DNA of 64,000 nucleotides from Bolinopsis microptera (lineage: Eukaryota > Ctenophora > Tentaculata > Lobata > Bolinopsidae). The DNA is taken from the NCBI RefSeq assembly GCF_026151205.1, contig NC_087080.1, forward strand, positions 9,347,837 to 9,411,836, read 5' to 3'. Positions 12,118 through 64,000 of the stretch are shown in pieces. A program made the translations under genes and the position numbers. Below the pieces are notes generated by a model. The model was given only the letters and a program-made list of their open reading frames with translations. It was not told where the DNA came from and did not search any database. Within the stretch, counting starts at the first letter, position 1. Every line of letters begins with the position of its first letter.

Positions 12118-13498
12118 AGAGCAACTCATGCATATGATTATAATTAATTGGGCACGTAATAAGTACAATGCAAATTTGGTAAAAATCTTAATATTTCAAT
12201 TATAATTTCTGATCTGAGTAATTTTCTACTAATCCTCTATATTATTTTGCAGTGTCAATTTTTCCCAGTTTGTAATCCAAAACTTAACTTTTCGTCGTAT
12301 TCGTTGTGCATTCGTTGTGTATTATTGTTTAGTAGCTTTAATAATTGGATACTCGTAAAATGTTTGTCTCACGTCGTGATTCTCACTTCATTGGTGCAGT
12401 TTATATCTGAAAACACACTCCCCAAATTATACGAATTGTAGTAACTTCTTTCAAACTCCATGAATCGAGATCAAATGTTTTGCAATGTATTAAGAATCAA
12501 TATATGCACTTAAATAAATCACTCTTTTGAAAGAGAATAACAAATTCTTAATTATTTGTTGGAAACCTTTTTGTTTGTTTCACCCATATTTGGCACCCTG
12601 GCAGCTTTTTTGCTCCCTAATATGTTATTCCTGCTATGTTGATTTTGTTGTTGATTTAGAAAATCATGTATATTTCTTTGCAATCCTATGTTTATTTTTT
12701 ATGCAACCTGACGCGAAACTGTGCATAATAGTAATACCAACTCGAAATTCAGTGCAAATAATATACATATTACATATCCGCCGACCGCCGCTAAATTATA
12801 TCTTCCAATTCCATAAATTAGTGCCTAGTAGGATACGTAAATGGTAAAATTGACGAGTTACTTGATCAGCTCAACGCCAGGCACTATTAATACTTTAATT
12901 CAGAATGACATGCAAAATAACTTTGCAAAGTTAGGAACGTGGACGACAACTGTGCGCGTGGGGATTCACCATATACCAAAAAAAACTTGTTTTCTAACCC
13001 TTGTCCTTCACTCTTTTGTGCCTCTGGCACATGAGTCATAAATCTATTTTCATAAATCTATTTTGTGGAGTTTAATATTGTACAGTTTAAAGCTTAGACA
13101 ATAAATTATGACCTAGATTACGCTACTTCTTCCAAAGGAGAGAATTTTGTAAATCAACTAATTCGTTGAAGATCACTGTGCTAATTCTTAAGGAGCCTTG
13201 GGTCTGTCCTTAATCAATAAAACGATATATTTTAATCAATTAATGCACTTTATGCAATTTATTACATTCTAAACTACAGTTAAAACAATTGATAAAGAAA
13301 GCTTAAGGCGTAGTTGTCAAATAATGTGCTTGTTTTTATTGATGAATTTGGATCCTCCTTAATTCTATAAAATTGGTACTGTACTTGAATGATCATACTA
13401 GAATGCACTATAATGTGACAGTTTTACAATTAATAATAGTAAGTGCTGCAATTTACTAATTTTCAAACCTAACAGCAGATGAATACAGTCCACTGGTG

Positions 13499-63894
<50,396 letters not shown>

Positions 63895-64000
63895 GTGAGT
63901 CGGATTACTGTTCATAAATTACGCTTGTAGTGTTATTTTGTTCTGTCCCTCGTTGTAATGGAGCCTGTCCAGTTTGTGATTACTTAAGATTTTATTAAAT

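Larger units (their letters stand above)
8455..13498. other. Intergenic region between two divergent genes; no gene seen
   Basis: Open frames here are short, unsupported by splice context or protein pattern, and AT-rich. The stretch contains a C-run (about 9,064-9,088), a tandem duplication, GCGCGCTACTTCGAA-type repeats in both orientations and a MITE-like element at 10,878-11,682, listed separately. It must hold the promoters of the minus-strand IgGFc-like gene and the plus-strand phosphatase gene, but I cannot point to a convincing TATA box or initiator. Confidence 0.5.

Noticed and set aside
12247-13041. Three plus-strand ORFs upstream of the receptor gene
   Set aside because: Low-complexity AT-rich translations, no splice or domain support.

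Overview
This is animal nuclear DNA: AT-rich, intron-dense and crowded with micro- and minisatellites. Coding regions are chains of short exons with GT-AG borders, and the recognisable proteins are metazoan: a receptor tyrosine phosphatase with Ig domains, an IgGFc-binding/VWD protein, an H-lectin-like secreted protein, a LINE and a tRNA-derived SINE. I read it as a non-vertebrate metazoan. Nothing visible fixes the phylum; a cnidarian or another invertebrate with large introns would fit. All exon borders are my manual calls from splice signals, phase and protein pattern.

Layout. (1) About 1-8,454, minus strand: a multi-exon IgGFc-binding-type gene (signal peptide, IgGFc-binding N-terminal region, acidic Asp-rich hinge, VWD, C8-like part) running off the left edge. 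Four exons each carry a one-base frameshift although the splice phases otherwise fit, so it looks like a pseudogene or a badly sequenced gene. A giant foldback palindrome (759-2,135) sits in one intron. (2) About 8,455-13,498: no gene seen; scrambled repeats including a TA-flanked MITE-like element. (3) 13,499 to beyond 64,000, plus strand: one very large receptor-type protein tyrosine phosphatase gene. I trace 40 exons (5,543 coding bases, no frameshift): signal peptide, an unassigned N-terminal domain, 12 Ig-like domains (almost all two exons with phase-1 borders), a Cys-rich sushi-like stalk, one TM helix, a basic juxtamembrane stretch and a PTP domain with WPD loop and HCSAGVGRTG. The end lies outside the window.

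Nested inside this gene, on the opposite strand, are (a) an intact three-exon secreted 128-residue H-lectin-like protein (21,292-23,143), and (b) within a 13.1-kb intron that splits the PTP domain, a tandem triplication of about 3.1-3.6 kb units, each encoding an 8-TM protein made of two duplicated 4-TM halves with a long Pro/Gln/Tyr/Ala repeat tail. Copy 3 is open; copies 1 and 2 carry frameshifts. A 5'-truncated LINE follows.

The most unusual signal is that several introns of the receptor gene begin with tandem arrays whose unit contains the end of the upstream exon plus its 5' splice site, giving up to 16 or about 27 copies of a splice donor. Other introns carry minisatellites directly before the acceptor. 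Two foldback elements share homopolymer-G/C outer ends, and a 2.8-kb element has inverted ends and oriented TTTGTCACA-type motifs. The co-location of an Ig-RPTP, a lectin-like protein and an IgGFc/VWD protein suggests a surface-recognition or immune-type locus, which is inference.
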